DNA from: TM7 phylum sp. oral taxon 348
Lineage (GTDB): Bacteria; Patescibacteriota; Saccharimonadia; Saccharimonadales; Saccharimonadaceae
DNA length: 64,000 nucleotides
Direction of reading: 5' to 3'
Assembly: GCA_007845485.1 (NCBI GenBank)
Contig: SDRW01000001.1
Span: forward strand, 186,001-250,000
Shown here: positions 18,870 to 27,973 of the stretch, piece after piece
Layout: the number at the start of each line of letters is the position of its first letter
How positions within the stretch are numbered: the first letter of the stretch is position 1
Made by a program: the position numbers and the translations under genes
The notes under the pieces: model-generated
Database searches by the model: none
Told to the model about the DNA's origin: nothing
The model's input: only the letters and a program-made list of their open reading frames with translations

Positions 18870-19480
18870 AAATAAGCAATATAACTCCATCTAAATTCCG
18901 CATTATCCTAATATTAATGCTAGTTCTAATAGTTGGCGCTCACGTAGGAGTAGTTTATGTAGGATTAGAAAAACTAAAATCTAGCTCAGAGAGTGTATCA
19001 GAGTCAGTAAAATCATCCTTATCTAGCGGAAACGAGCTAAATGAGTTAATGCAGGCAGAAAAAATATTAAGTACCAAGTCAAAATCTATAAAAGCCTCTG
19101 AGGATCTTGTAGCAAAAATTAAAGATCGCGCTTACCAGAATGATATAGTATATGACACAATATCTTATGGTAATAAAGCTGGCATAGGTATTAAAGGATT
19201 CACCTTTACAGATGACTTAGCTAAAAAGATACCAGGTGCAAGTAGTACAGGTAGTTTATCGAAGAAAAAGAAAACTATACCTGGAGTAACGTCCCATCCA
19301 ATTACTATAACAACCATATCTCCAGTAGATTATATGGACCTACTACGTCTATTAAAATATATCGAAGGCAATTTAACGCAAATTCATCTTCAAAATATTA
19401 ATGTTTCGGCTCCACAAGAAGGTAAAAATAAAAATCTAGTTGAAGCATCGACTTTAAATGTAGAGGTATATACAAAATAA
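18866..19480 (+). CDS. pilO: PilO-like pilus alignment protein
   Basis: Probable PilO, the partner of PilN. One N-terminal membrane span (about 10-32), a coiled-coil segment with Ser/Glu/Lys (about 35-85) and a small periplasmic domain. Sequence identity to PilO is not obvious by eye; the assignment rests on topology, length (204) and position directly after pilN with overlapping stop and start. Confidence 0.75.
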   Translation: MKISNITPSKFRIILILMLVLIVGAHVGVVYVGLEKLKSSSESVSESVKSSLSSGNELNELMQAEKILSTKSKSIKASEDLVAKIKDRAYQNDIVYDTISYGNKAGIGIKGFTFTDDLAKKIPGASSTGSLSKKKKTIPGVTSHPITITTISPVDYMDLLRLLKYIEGNLTQIHLQNINVSAPQEGKNKNLVEASTLNVEVYTK

Positions 19481-19761
19481 TGAGTAAGCGAACGAGTTCA
19501 ACAGAAAAATTTATTAAGAATAATAGTTCTTTTATTTTTATAGTAGTAGCTGCGCTTGGTATGTCAGTAGTTATATGGCTAAACTATCAAGTATATTACA
19601 ATGCAACAAATCCGCCAGAAGAATCTTTCATTAACTCCTCAACACCAACTAGTTTCGATAAGGCTACAGAATCTAAGTTAGATTCCCTACATACCCGCGA
19701 GGATCATTATTACAATGTCAATATCCCAAACAATCAACGCGTGAATCCATTCTCTGAATAA
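19480..19761 (+). CDS. Small single-span membrane protein at the end of the pilus operon
   Basis: A 93-residue protein with a basic N-terminus, one membrane span (about 18-38) and a short hydrophilic tail (39-93). The start overlaps the pilO stop by one base (TAATG), so it is part of the operon. Position and topology recall PilP, but it lacks the Cys lipobox and beta-domain of PilP, so I do not name it. Confidence 0.7.
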   Translation: MSKRTSSTEKFIKNNSSFIFIVVAALGMSVVIWLNYQVYYNATNPPEESFINSSTPTSFDKATESKLDSLHTREDHYYNVNIPNNQRVNPFSE

Positions 19762-19763
19762 GG

Positions 19764-19769
19764 TATAAT
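19764..19769 (+). promoter_or_regulatory. -10 box giving a leaderless transcript of the PRC-barrel gene
   Basis: TATAAT ends six bases before the ATG at 19776. A transcript from it would begin at or within a base or two of the start codon. Confidence 0.55.
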
Positions 19770-19775
19770 ATTAGC

Positions 19776-20363
19776 ATGTTATTGAAAACATCTTTGCTAA
19801 ATAATATGCCCGTTATGAGCTTACAGGTTGGTAGTGAAATTGCAACTACTAGTCGCTGTTTAGTTTCACCTACTAATCTAAAAATTATAGGTTTTGAGCT
19901 TACCGGGAAGAATTTAGTTACTCGACCAAGCTTCTTAAGAACAGAGGATATACGTGAGCTAAGCAATATAGGATTCATCATTGATTCAGATGAAGAATGT
20001 GTTGGAATTGATGATGTACTACTTATAAAAGAAATTTATGAACTTGATTTCTCGCTTGATGGAATGCAAGTGCTTGATAAATCTGGGCAAAAATTAGGGA
20101 AAATATACGATACCGTGTTCGCTACGGAAACATTTACTATCGAACAATTATGTATCAAAAGACCCTTTTTGAAAAGTTTTAGCGATGCAGAACTTTTAAT
20201 ACACCGCAACCAGATTATTGAAATCAATCGTGATTCTGTAATAGTCAGAAATCAAACAGAATCTAGTGATATTAATAAATCACATACAGTTTTACAAAAC
20301 CCATTTCGTTCTCGGAGACAAAACTCGCCACAGACAGGCACAATCAATCCTTCCATGAAGTAG
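19776..20363 (+). CDS. PRC-barrel domain protein
   Basis: A 195-residue soluble protein with two PRC-barrel-like beta domains: about 10-75 (MSLQVGSEIATTSRCLV) and 85-155 (VLDKSGQKLGKIYDTVF, including the typical G-x-K-LG-K/R-I-x-D pattern). PRC-barrels serve in RNA processing (RimM) and as membrane-protein adaptors. RimM is unlikely because the protein lacks the RimM N-terminal domain. It has its own -10 box and sits just after the pilus genes. Its stop abuts the stop of convergent recX with no gap. Confidence 0.75.
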   Translation: MLLKTSLLNNMPVMSLQVGSEIATTSRCLVSPTNLKIIGFELTGKNLVTRPSFLRTEDIRELSNIGFIIDSDEECVGIDDVLLIKEIYELDFSLDGMQVLDKSGQKLGKIYDTVFATETFTIEQLCIKRPFLKSFSDAELLIHRNQIIEINRDSVIVRNQTESSDINKSHTVLQNPFRSRRQNSPQTGTINPSMK

Positions 20364-21017
20364 TTAATCTTTAAGACTATCTAAGCCATCTTTTATATCC
20401 TCATATGAAAATCCTTGTCTAGCTAGATAAGCTATCATCTTATTTTCATCTGGATATCTTGAGCGCTTTTTATTAATTATTTTTATAATTTCACAATTAT
20501 CATCTCTGTCTGATTGGGCTAAAGCCATATCTATAATATCATTACTAACTCTTTTAGCTGATAATTCTTGGCGTAATTTACGAATACTAATTCCTGTATT
20601 TATTTTACGATTTCTTATCCACCAACAGGCAAACTTTTCATCATCCACATAGCCTTTGTCTACGAGACGATTATATACTCTGTCTGAAATTTTACTATTA
20701 ACACCTTGCCGATTATTAATCTCGCCTGTTTTATAATTTTTAACTTTTCTATCTAAAGTCTTCTTAAATAAATAATCTTTAATTTCTTGGCTAGAGTGCG
20801 GTCGCATCAAACAATATTTTAGAGCTTGAGCGTAAAGTTTACCAAAAGAGCTCTCTTCCTGAAGTTTATCTATATCATTTTGCGAAACAACGCCACCAAC
20901 CTTTATACCTAAAATCCCCAGTTGATAAACATCTAAACTTAGTTTATATTCCCCGTCAATCATAATATTAACGCGGTTACTATTTTTGGTTTGTAGATTT
21001 ATTGCGGTTATTATCAT
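20364..21017 (-). CDS. recX: RecX, regulator of RecA
   Basis: RecX binds the RecA filament and limits its activity. The 217 residues show the RecX helical repeats: LKYCLMRPHSSQEIKDYLFKK, a middle repeat with LVDKGYVDDEKFACWWI and a C-terminal repeat with YLARQGFSYEDIKDGL. It lies downstream of recA, separated by 54 bases containing a 10-bp hairpin. This arrangement, known from E. coli, makes recX depend on read-through of recA transcription. Confidence 0.92.
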   Translation of the reverse strand: MIITAINLQTKNSNRVNIMIDGEYKLSLDVYQLGILGIKVGGVVSQNDIDKLQEESSFGKLYAQALKYCLMRPHSSQEIKDYLFKKTLDRKVKNYKTGEINNRQGVNSKISDRVYNRLVDKGYVDDEKFACWWIRNRKINTGISIRKLRQELSAKRVSNDIIDMALAQSDRDDNCEIIKIINKKRSRYPDENKMIAYLARQGFSYEDIKDGLDSLKD

Positions 21018-21024
21018 GGTATTT

Positions 21025-21056
21025 AATACGCAGCCATAAAATCATAGCTGCGTATT
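21025..21056 (-). terminator. Hairpin between recA and recX (likely attenuating terminator)
   Basis: Ten-base-pair stem, AATACGCAGC pairing with GCTGCGTATT around a 12-base loop, in the recA-recX gap. Only a weak A/T tract follows on the minus strand, which fits partial rather than complete termination. Confidence 0.6.
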
Positions 21057-21071
21057 TAGGCTAGTTTTACA

Positions 21072-22115
21072 TTAGAGTTCTTCGGATGATTTTACAGCCT
21101 CACGAACTTTATTATCAATTTCAGACATAATTTCTGGATTGTCCTTTAAGAAAGTCTTAGTTTTATCGCGACCCTGCCCGATTGTTTCGCCGCCATATTT
21201 ATAAAATGCGCCCGACTTTTCAACAACACCATATTGAGCAGCTAAATCCAAAATGTCACCTGTTTTAGAAATACCTTCATTATACATAATGTCAAATTCA
21301 GCCAATCTAAATGGCGGTGCAATTTTATTTTTAACAATCTTAACTTTAGTTCGGTTCCCGATTATATCGTCGCCAACCTTAATTTGACCAGTCCTACGAA
21401 TATCCATACGTACACTGGCATAAAATTTAAGTGCATTACCACCAGTTGTAGTTTCAGGATTTCCAAACATGACCCCGATTTTCATACGGATTTGATTAAT
21501 AAAAATCACTGTAGCCTTGGATTTATTGATAATTCCAGTAAGTTTTCTTAAAGCCTGGCTCATTAATCGAGCTTGTAGCCCCATATGAGAATCACCCATA
21601 TCACCATCAATCTCTGCCTGTGGCGTAAGCGCAGCTACGGAATCCACTACAATCAAATCAACAGCATTGGATCGTACAAGTGTTTCGGCTATCTCTAAAG
21701 CTTGTTCTCCGTTATCTGGCTGAGCTATTAAGAGATTCTCTGTATCAACACCTAATTTACGCGCGTAAGAAGGATCAAGAGCATGCTCGGCATCAATAAA
21801 AGCCGCTGTACCGCCCTGCTTTTGAATCTCAGCAATGGCATGCAATGTTAAGGTTGTTTTACCACTTGATTCTGGTCCATAAATTTCAATGATACGACCT
21901 TTAGGATAGCCACCACCAAGCGCTAAATCTAAACTAAGTGAACCACTTGACAAGAGTTCCACATCAACTTTTTTAGCATCGCCTAATTTCATAATTGAGC
22001 CATCGCCAAATTGTTTTGTAATTTGTTCCATGGCCAAGTTAAGAGCTTTCATCTTGCCTTCATCTTGCTTAGGTTCACTGGTATTTTTTGCGGCTGATTT
22101 GCTTTCTTTTGCCAT
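21072..22115 (-). CDS. recA: RecA recombinase
   Basis: DNA strand-exchange ATPase of homologous recombination. The 347 residues carry Walker A GPESSGKT (80-87), Walker [13 protein letters not shown], loop L1/L2 with [28 protein letters not shown]-type sequence and a short acidic C-terminus. All functional motifs are intact. A strong Shine-Dalgarno (AGGAGGG) precedes ATG, in contrast to its many leaderless-looking neighbours, and a TATAAT lies further upstream. I saw no LexA-type SOS box in the 64-base gap shared with the divergent prepilin gene. Confidence 0.98.
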   Translation of the reverse strand: MAKESKSAAKNTSEPKQDEGKMKALNLAMEQITKQFGDGSIMKLGDAKKVDVELLSSGSLSLDLALGGGYPKGRIIEIYGPESSGKTTLTLHAIAEIQKQGGTAAFIDAEHALDPSYARKLGVDTENLLIAQPDNGEQALEIAETLVRSNAVDLIVVDSVAALTPQAEIDGDMGDSHMGLQARLMSQALRKLTGIINKSKATVIFINQIRMKIGVMFGNPETTTGGNALKFYASVRMDIRRTGQIKVGDDIIGNRTKVKIVKNKIAPPFRLAEFDIMYNEGISKTGDILDLAAQYGVVEKSGAFYKYGGETIGQGRDKTKTFLKDNPEIMSEIDNKVREAVKSSEEL

Positions 22116-22164
22116 GTTCCCTCCTGGTTACTTTCCTATAATTATACGCAATTAGTATATAATT

Positions 22165-22173
22165 TGCTATAAT
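22165..22173 (+). promoter_or_regulatory. Extended -10 promoter of the prepilin gene
   Basis: TGCTATAAT ends six bases before ATG 22180. The predicted transcript is leaderless. Confidence 0.6.
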
Positions 22174-22179
22174 GTATTT

Positions 22180-22602
22180 ATGAAAAAAGATTCTGGGTTT
22201 ACGGTTATAGAGCTTATAGTAGTTATAATTATCTTGATGGTTTCAGCATTTTTATTTTCGACCCAAAAGCAAAACTTAGAAGCATCAATGCGGGACAACA
22301 AACGTAAGGTTGATATTAACACAATTCATCATAATCTAGAAAAAGTATATTTTGCAAAAAATAAATCCTATCCACGTGAACTTAACGAAGGAACTCTGCC
22401 CGCAGTACAACCCGATACATTCAAAGATCCAAACGGAATAGCTATAAATGAATCACGTCAAGGATTATTGGGCGAGACTCCTTCAGATTACAAATACGAA
22501 GCTAAAGGCTGTAACCAAGAAACTGGTGCGTGTAAAAGTTACACTTTACATACTAATTTAGAGCTTGAGGCTGATTATACTAAAAAATCAACCAATAAAT
22601 GA
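22180..22602 (+). CDS. Type IV prepilin-like protein
   Basis: A pilin subunit or pseudopilin. The short basic leader MKKDSG is followed by the class III signal G|FTVIELIVVIIILMVSAF: cleavage after Gly6, Phe at +1, Glu at +5 and a hydrophobic alpha1 helix. The globular part is 110 residues with a Cys pair (CNQETGAC) near the C-terminus that could form a disulfide loop. It stands apart from the pil operon but would use the same machine. The prepilin peptidase is not in the window. Confidence 0.9.
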   Translation: MKKDSGFTVIELIVVIIILMVSAFLFSTQKQNLEASMRDNKRKVDINTIHHNLEKVYFAKNKSYPRELNEGTLPAVQPDTFKDPNGIAINESRQGLLGETPSDYKYEAKGCNQETGACKSYTLHTNLELEADYTKKSTNK

Positions 22603-22633
22603 TAACTAGAGTTTTAGATTATTGCTTTTATTT

Positions 22634-23440
22634 TTATTCTACAGGTCGACCATTCTTGAATGATTCAACTGCGTTATTTAAGCGAGCAATTTGTTCTTTT
22701 GGATTAGAGACAAAATAAAATCTATAAGTAGTCTCCTCACCTTCCGTACTCAAGCGAATAGATCCATAATTCAACATAGTTTGAAGTACACCGTTTTGTT
22801 CAAAACTAGCATCTTCAATACTTCCCAAGCTGACAGTTTGTTCATGGCGTGAAAATAAACCGCGCTGAATCTCTTGAATAACACTTTCATTTGTTAGGAA
22901 AAATTGATTACGCATATAAACCCAAGCATTTATATAAGTGAATAGCCCAATCAAAAGACATATTGGTAAAGAACATAGGAAAACAACTTCAAATCCCGGC
23001 AAATTGGACATCCCATATTCAGATATAAATATGGGATATATAAATACCATAGAAAGTAAAATGACTATGGAAAATATTCCTCCTATTAACGGTCCCCATA
23101 GACCAACTGGGTGTCGTTTAATATCTAAAATTACATATTCTCCCTCAGACAAGTTAAGGTATGGGTAATCCAATTTTGCTTGCTCATGTTTAGCTTTAAG
23201 TTCTGGACTAATATGGAATTTTTGAGGTTCAATGGGACGAGTAGCATGTACGTAATCTGGTTCATTGGCGTACTGAGCCCTTATTTGCGGATCAAAATTA
23301 TATCCAGATATTGAGTCTGGCTGAATAGTCACGTAAGATGAGTTTCGCTCAAAACCAGTATTATCTTCGTTTTGAGATAAGTTACCGTTTGATATATCTC
23401 TTTGCGAGGACTGTTTAGGCTTTGTATCTTGCGGATTCAT
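22634..23440 (-). CDS. Bacterial PH-domain membrane protein
   Basis: A 268-residue protein with a long hydrophilic N-terminus (about 1-110, Gln/Asn/Ser-rich then charged), two membrane spans (about 118-142 and 155-178) and a C-terminal bPH2 (YdbT/YdbS-like) domain at about 185-260, with FFLTNESVIQEIQRGLFSRHEQTVSLGSIEDA typical in pattern. The function of these proteins is poorly known. It lies upstream of ruvB (22 bases beyond the ruvB stop lies its start) and may be cotranscribed with it. Confidence 0.8.
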   Translation of the reverse strand: MNPQDTKPKQSSQRDISNGNLSQNEDNTGFERNSSYVTIQPDSISGYNFDPQIRAQYANEPDYVHATRPIEPQKFHISPELKAKHEQAKLDYPYLNLSEGEYVILDIKRHPVGLWGPLIGGIFSIVILLSMVFIYPIFISEYGMSNLPGFEVVFLCSLPICLLIGLFTYINAWVYMRNQFFLTNESVIQEIQRGLFSRHEQTVSLGSIEDASFEQNGVLQTMLNYGSIRLSTEGEETTYRFYFVSNPKEQIARLNNAVESFKNGRPVE

Positions 23441-23462
23441 ATTAATGATTATATCAAACAGT

Positions 23463-24464
23463 CTATAAAAGCTCTAGATGCTTGCGCGCCCTCGGAGTTA
23501 CCCTGCGACCACGCGGAGTACGCTCTATAAAACCAATTTGTAATAAATATGGTTCATAAAAATCTTCTATAGTAGTAGCTTCATCTCCTGTTAAGGCGGC
23601 TATAGTAGTTAGTCCAACTGGATTATCTCCATAAGATTCAACTATACTGCTTAATAAATGGCGATCAGCTGGATCAAGCCCAAGTTCATCTATTTCTAGC
23701 ATTTCTAGAGCATTCATAGTAGTTTTTACATCGATAATCCCATCTCCATTTACGTCCGCATAGTCGCGTACTCGTTTAAGTAGACGGTTTGCTATACGTG
23801 GAGTAAGTCGAGCACGTGTACTTAATATTCGAGCTGAATCATCATGGATATTACTTTTCAAAATCGAAGCTGCTCTTTTAATTATATTACTGACTTGGTC
23901 TGGAGTATAAAACTCCAGTCTATGAATAATTCCAAATCTATCACGCAAAGGTGCAGCTAAACTACCTGTTCGAGTAGTTGCACCAATCACTGTAAATTTA
24001 GGCAAATCCAATCTCACACTACGAGCTGCAGGACCCTTACCAATAATAATATCTAGCTTATAATCTTCCATTGCACTATATAAAATTTCTTCTACAGCAC
24101 GGCTTAACCTATGGATCTCATCAATAAATAAAATATCATTGTCTTGCAAATTCGTTAAAATACTAGCCAAATCACCCGCACGCTCAATAGCTGGACCAGA
24201 GGTAACGCGTAAATTTGTACCCATCTCATTAGCAATCACACTTGCCATTGTTGTTTTGCCCAAACCTGGTGGACCATAAAGTAGTACATGGTCAAGCGGT
24301 TCGTTACGCTTTTTAGTAGCCTTAATGGCCAGTTGAAGATTTTTCTTTAGTCGATCCTGACCTATATATTCAGAAAAATTTTGGGGCCTTAAACTGACCT
24401 CAATTCTTTGTTCATCAATATCATCCACATGAGAACTAGTATCAACAATTCTTTCTATTGCCAT
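23463..24464 (-). CDS. ruvB: RuvB, Holliday-junction branch-migration motor
   Basis: AAA+ helicase that drives branch migration with RuvA. Walker A is GPPGLGKTT, Walker B FIDEIHRL, with the RuvB signature [19 protein letters not shown] and a C-terminal winged helix ending in [12 protein letters not shown]. The 333 residues are standard length. An extended -10 (TGCTATAAT) lies nine bases before ATG, so it may have its own nearly leaderless promoter even though ruvA is only 48 bases upstream. Confidence 0.97.
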   Translation of the reverse strand: MAIERIVDTSSHVDDIDEQRIEVSLRPQNFSEYIGQDRLKKNLQLAIKATKKRNEPLDHVLLYGPPGLGKTTMASVIANEMGTNLRVTSGPAIERAGDLASILTNLQDNDILFIDEIHRLSRAVEEILYSAMEDYKLDIIIGKGPAARSVRLDLPKFTVIGATTRTGSLAAPLRDRFGIIHRLEFYTPDQVSNIIKRAASILKSNIHDDSARILSTRARLTPRIANRLLKRVRDYADVNGDGIIDVKTTMNALEMLEIDELGLDPADRHLLSSIVESYGDNPVGLTTIAALTGDEATTIEDFYEPYLLQIGFIERTPRGRRVTPRARKHLELL

Positions 24465-24512
24465 ATATTTTATATTATAGCATTTTTACAGACTTTATTT
24501 TATTAGCGAATA

Positions 24513-25091
24513 TTATTGCTGTAAAGCTTTGGTTACTCTTTCAGCGATGGATAAATCTGTGTCAATATTTTTTAAAGCCTCAGATGCATCAGCAAGCGTA
24601 TAACCTAAAGCCATCAACGCTTCAACCGCTTCATCTGAACTATTCAACTGGTTATTTTCTATAATTTCATTACTATTTTCATATTTAGTTGGTAAGCCTA
24701 CCTTATCATGCAAATCAACCAATACTCTATCAGCAGTTTTCTTGCCTACACCACTAGCTTTTTGAATAAAGCCAGCATTAGAATTTGCTATTGCATTTCG
24801 GACAGTTTCCACATTGCCAAGGCTTAATATTGCAAGTGCAGCCTTGGGACCAACTCCCTGAACTGAAATTAACATTTCAAAAATTTTTTTAGCAGACAAA
24901 GTACTAAATCCAAATAATTCTTCAGATTGTTCACGAACATGATGATAAGTATAAAATTTAACACTTTCGCCCAGGTTAACTAGATCAAAATCTACTACCG
25001 AAACAAACAGCTCATAGCCCAAACCATTTACATCAATAATTATTGATCCGTTGAACTTTTCAGATATTTTACCCCTAACATGAGCAATCAT
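24513..25091 (-). CDS. ruvA: RuvA, Holliday-junction binding protein
   Basis: Tetrameric junction-binding partner of RuvB. The 192 residues contain domain I (beta barrel, 1-62), domain II helix-hairpin-helix motifs (SVQGVGPKAALAIL and ASGVGKKTADRVLVDL) and the C-terminal RuvB-binding three-helix domain (about 145-192). It lies between the PBP gene and ruvB on the minus strand. ruvC is separated from it by the 2.3-kb PBP gene. Confidence 0.96.
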   Translation of the reverse strand: MIAHVRGKISEKFNGSIIIDVNGLGYELFVSVVDFDLVNLGESVKFYTYHHVREQSEELFGFSTLSAKKIFEMLISVQGVGPKAALAILSLGNVETVRNAIANSNAGFIQKASGVGKKTADRVLVDLHDKVGLPTKYENSNEIIENNQLNSSDEAVEALMALGYTLADASEALKNIDTDLSIAERVTKALQQ

Positions 25092-25112
25092 AATTTAACG
25101 CCTTTACTTAGA

Positions 25113-27440
25113 CTATGGAACCGTTGGCTGAGCAGGTTGAGTATTACCCGAATCTGACCCTGACTGGCCAGAACTATTAGAATTATTATTACTACTACTG
25201 TCGCCGCCGTTTGTACTACCATTATTACTATTATTGGTACTGTCCGAACCATTACTACCTGAAGATGTATTCTGGCTACTATCATTTTCAGAATTATTGC
25301 TGCCACTAGATTGTTGGCCACGTGGTAGAGTACGCGGAGTTGGTGTAGTTTCTGTCTCTTCTTTTGGCTTTACTTCGTCTGTTTTTGTTTCTTTTTTATC
25401 CTCTTCTGACTTAACGTTACATCCAACAGAAGGTAATGCAGTAGATAGATAAACTTCCTTGTAAGTATTCTGACCAGATCTAGATGCTAATCTTCCTGTA
25501 CCATAACAAGTATCGCGCTCGACTATTCCGCTAGGTTGTGTAAAAGGATTCCCAGATTGTCTGGCTGAAAATTTCTGCATTGCTGATCTCCAGATAGGAC
25601 CTGCCTGTATGCCGCCACCGCTTAACATAGGCGTATTATCATTATTGCCAACCCAAACGCCTACAGCCAAATCTGGTGTATATCCAATTGTCCAAGCATC
25701 GCGCTGATCATCGGTAGTACCTGTCTTTACTGCCACTTTTTTACCAGGTATATTTAGTGAACTTCCAAACATACCAGAACGCGCTGAATTATCACTCAAA
25801 ATATTAGAGATCAAGTAAGCGCCTTCTTTACTTATAACTTGTTTAGGCTTGTTATTATCAATTGTGACACGCTCATCATATTTACTTTTCATATCTTCGA
25901 TAAATTTAATCGGTTGTTGATCCCCTTCATTGGCAAAGGCAGCATAAACATGAGTCATATCAATCAATTTAGCCTCTGCAGCTCCCAAAGCAAGAGAAAG
26001 TCCATAATCGCTAGTGCTGCCAAGAGTCGTTACACCCATACGTTTAGCCGCCTCGACTGATTTGGATACACCTAATTTTTGCATCACCTTAACAGCTGGA
26101 ATATTGAGAGACCAATTAAGAGCCTTCCGAACTGTTACATCTCCATTATAATTACGTAAAGCATTTTTTGGCTGATAGCCATTAAAGTTAGTAGGAGCGT
26201 CTTCAAGAATGGTTGACGGCGTAATTACACCGTTAGCTAAAGCTTCTGCATAGTAGATTGGCTTAAAGCTACTTCCTGGCTGACGACGAGCTGTAGCCAT
26301 ATTAACTTTACCGAATTTCTCATCGTTCCAGTCATAGCTACCTACCATTGCACGTACACCACCAGTTTTTGGATCTATAACTATAGCACTAGCATTGCTT
26401 CCACCATTTAGTCTGATTGATCGCATGTTATTTGAAACCATTTGCTGAAGTTCTCGTTGCATGTTTAAATCAAGCGACGTTGTTATCTGAAAACCTGATC
26501 GCGTCAGAGTTTCCTCATCATATTTCTTATATAAATCAGACATTACCATCTCAACAAAATGAGGGGCTGGACTTTTATCTTGCGGAGACACTTTAGGAGC
26601 ATAACTCAATTGCGTATTAATAGCATCTTGCTTTTGCTGTTCCGTAATAGCACCATTATTAACCATACGCGTAAGAACAGTTTTCTGCCTCTGTTTGGCG
26701 TATTTAATATTACCGCTAATCGGCGAATACGCGCTTGGAGCTGGTAGCAATCCAATCAGCATAGCACTTTCAGCAAGATTGAGCTCTGCTGGAGTTTTAT
26801 TAAAGTATGTTTTAGCTGCATCATGAATTCCAAAAGAATTCTCACCATAATATACAGAATTAAGATACATTTCTAAGATTTCATCTTTACTATACGTACG
26901 CTCAATTGCTATCGCAATCGAAAGCTCCTGATATTTACGCAAGAAACTTTTTTGGTTTGTAAGTAAGGTATTCTTAGCCAATTGTTGAGTTAAAGTTGAA
27001 CCACCAAAATTTTTACCGCCAGTAATAATATTGGCATAAAGCGCTGCCACAACACCAGTTAATGAAACACCGCTATGTTTATAAAAATCTTTATCTTCAC
27101 TAGAAAGTAAAGCTTTTTTTGTGTAATCGCTAATATCATTTAGCTTAACGAGATCGCGATGGCGAGCATTACCAGTCTGGTATATTACCTCACCATTTTT
27201 ATCAAACAAAACTACTCCCGTGTTATTACGGTTCATTAATCTTTCTTTATTCGCAATATCGCGCGCAAAATATACATAAGTTATAAGTGGTACAATCACC
27301 ATTATTATAGCGATTGGGCCAATAATCACTGCTACTTTCTGCCAAGCTTTAAGATTCTTAAACCATAATACATATTTATTAGCAGTTAGCTTAGCTGAAC
27401 GAATTTTACTATTTTTAGTATATTTTCCTACTCGTCGCAT
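25113..27440 (-). CDS. Class A penicillin-binding protein (PBP1A-like)
   Basis: Bifunctional peptidoglycan synthase. A cytoplasmic basic tail and membrane span (about 36-58) are followed by a GT51 glycosyltransferase domain (about 75-265, with SSEDKDFY, catalytic Glu115 and GGSTLTQQLAKN). The transpeptidase domain (about 330-630) has SSFK at 390-393, a SLN motif in NWSLNIPAV and KTG in AVKTGTTDDQRDAWTIG. Residues about 685-775 are a low-complexity Ser/Asn/Gly tail, probably disordered in the wall. TATAAT (TGGTATAAT) lies seven bases before ATG, which suggests a leaderless mRNA. The gene sits between ruvC and ruvA. Confidence 0.95.
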   Translation of the reverse strand: MRRVGKYTKNSKIRSAKLTANKYVLWFKNLKAWQKVAVIIGPIAIIMVIVPLITYVYFARDIANKERLMNRNNTGVVLFDKNGEVIYQTGNARHRDLVKLNDISDYTKKALLSSEDKDFYKHSGVSLTGVVAALYANIITGGKNFGGSTLTQQLAKNTLLTNQKSFLRKYQELSIAIAIERTYSKDEILEMYLNSVYYGENSFGIHDAAKTYFNKTPAELNLAESAMLIGLLPAPSAYSPISGNIKYAKQRQKTVLTRMVNNGAITEQQKQDAINTQLSYAPKVSPQDKSPAPHFVEMVMSDLYKKYDEETLTRSGFQITTSLDLNMQRELQQMVSNNMRSIRLNGGSNASAIVIDPKTGGVRAMVGSYDWNDEKFGKVNMATARRQPGSSFKPIYYAEALANGVITPSTILEDAPTNFNGYQPKNALRNYNGDVTVRKALNWSLNIPAVKVMQKLGVSKSVEAAKRMGVTTLGSTSDYGLSLALGAAEAKLIDMTHVYAAFANEGDQQPIKFIEDMKSKYDERVTIDNNKPKQVISKEGAYLISNILSDNSARSGMFGSSLNIPGKKVAVKTGTTDDQRDAWTIGYTPDLAVGVWVGNNDNTPMLSGGGIQAGPIWRSAMQKFSARQSGNPFTQPSGIVERDTCYGTGRLASRSGQNTYKEVYLSTALPSVGCNVKSEEDKKETKTDEVKPKEETETTPTPRTLPRGQQSSGSNNSENDSSQNTSSGSNGSDSTNNSNNGSTNGGDSSSNNNSNSSGQSGSDSGNTQPAQPTVP

Positions 27441-27492
27441 TGAGATAATTATACCATTTTTACAAACTGATCGTAAAGTTAAACTAAATTGG

Positions 27493-27972
27493 CTAATTTA
27501 AGCGCATAGAAGCAGCGTGAGTAATTGCAGCCGCTAAGGCATCTGCACAGTCATCGGGTTTTGGGATGTCGCGAAGACCTAGATTCACTTTTACCATTTC
27601 CTGGACCTGGCGTTTATCGGCCTTACCATAACCTGTTAAAGTATTTTTGATTTGGAGTGGCGTATACTCTGCAATTTTAATTCCAGCCTGCTTTGCAGTA
27701 AGTAAAACAACACCCCTGGCATGCGAAACACTGATAGCAGTAGTAACATTCTTGGCAAAAAATAATTTCTCTACTGACATAATATCAGGGTTTGTTTCAT
27801 GAATAATTTCTTTAAGAGAATTATAGATTTCTTCTAGTCGATCAGGTAGCGGTGTATGAGGCGGAGTTCTAACTACTCCCGCAGAAACCATTTTATATTT
27901 ACCATAATTCACACAGTCAATCACGCCAAATCCAAGGATTCCCGTTCCTGGATCAATCCCTAATATCCTCAT
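27493..27972 (-). CDS. ruvC: RuvC, Holliday-junction resolvase
   Basis: Endonuclease that resolves Holliday junctions. The 159 residues carry the four acidic catalytic positions: Asp7 in GIDPGTGILGFG, Glu in MSVEKLFF (about 70), and the DDCADALAAAITH pair near 140-146. Its ATG follows the stop of the upstream lamin-tail protein by a single base. It completes the RuvABC set within 4.5 kb. Confidence 0.97.
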   Translation of the reverse strand: MRILGIDPGTGILGFGVIDCVNYGKYKMVSAGVVRTPPHTPLPDRLEEIYNSLKEIIHETNPDIMSVEKLFFAKNVTTAISVSHARGVVLLTAKQAGIKIAEYTPLQIKNTLTGYGKADKRQVQEMVKVNLGLRDIPKPDDCADALAAAITHAASMRLN

Positions 27973-27973
27973 A

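Noticed and set aside
25088-25321. 77-codon hydrophobic frame overlapping the PBP C-terminus
   Set aside because: Out-of-frame reading of the low-complexity Ser/Asn/Gly tail.
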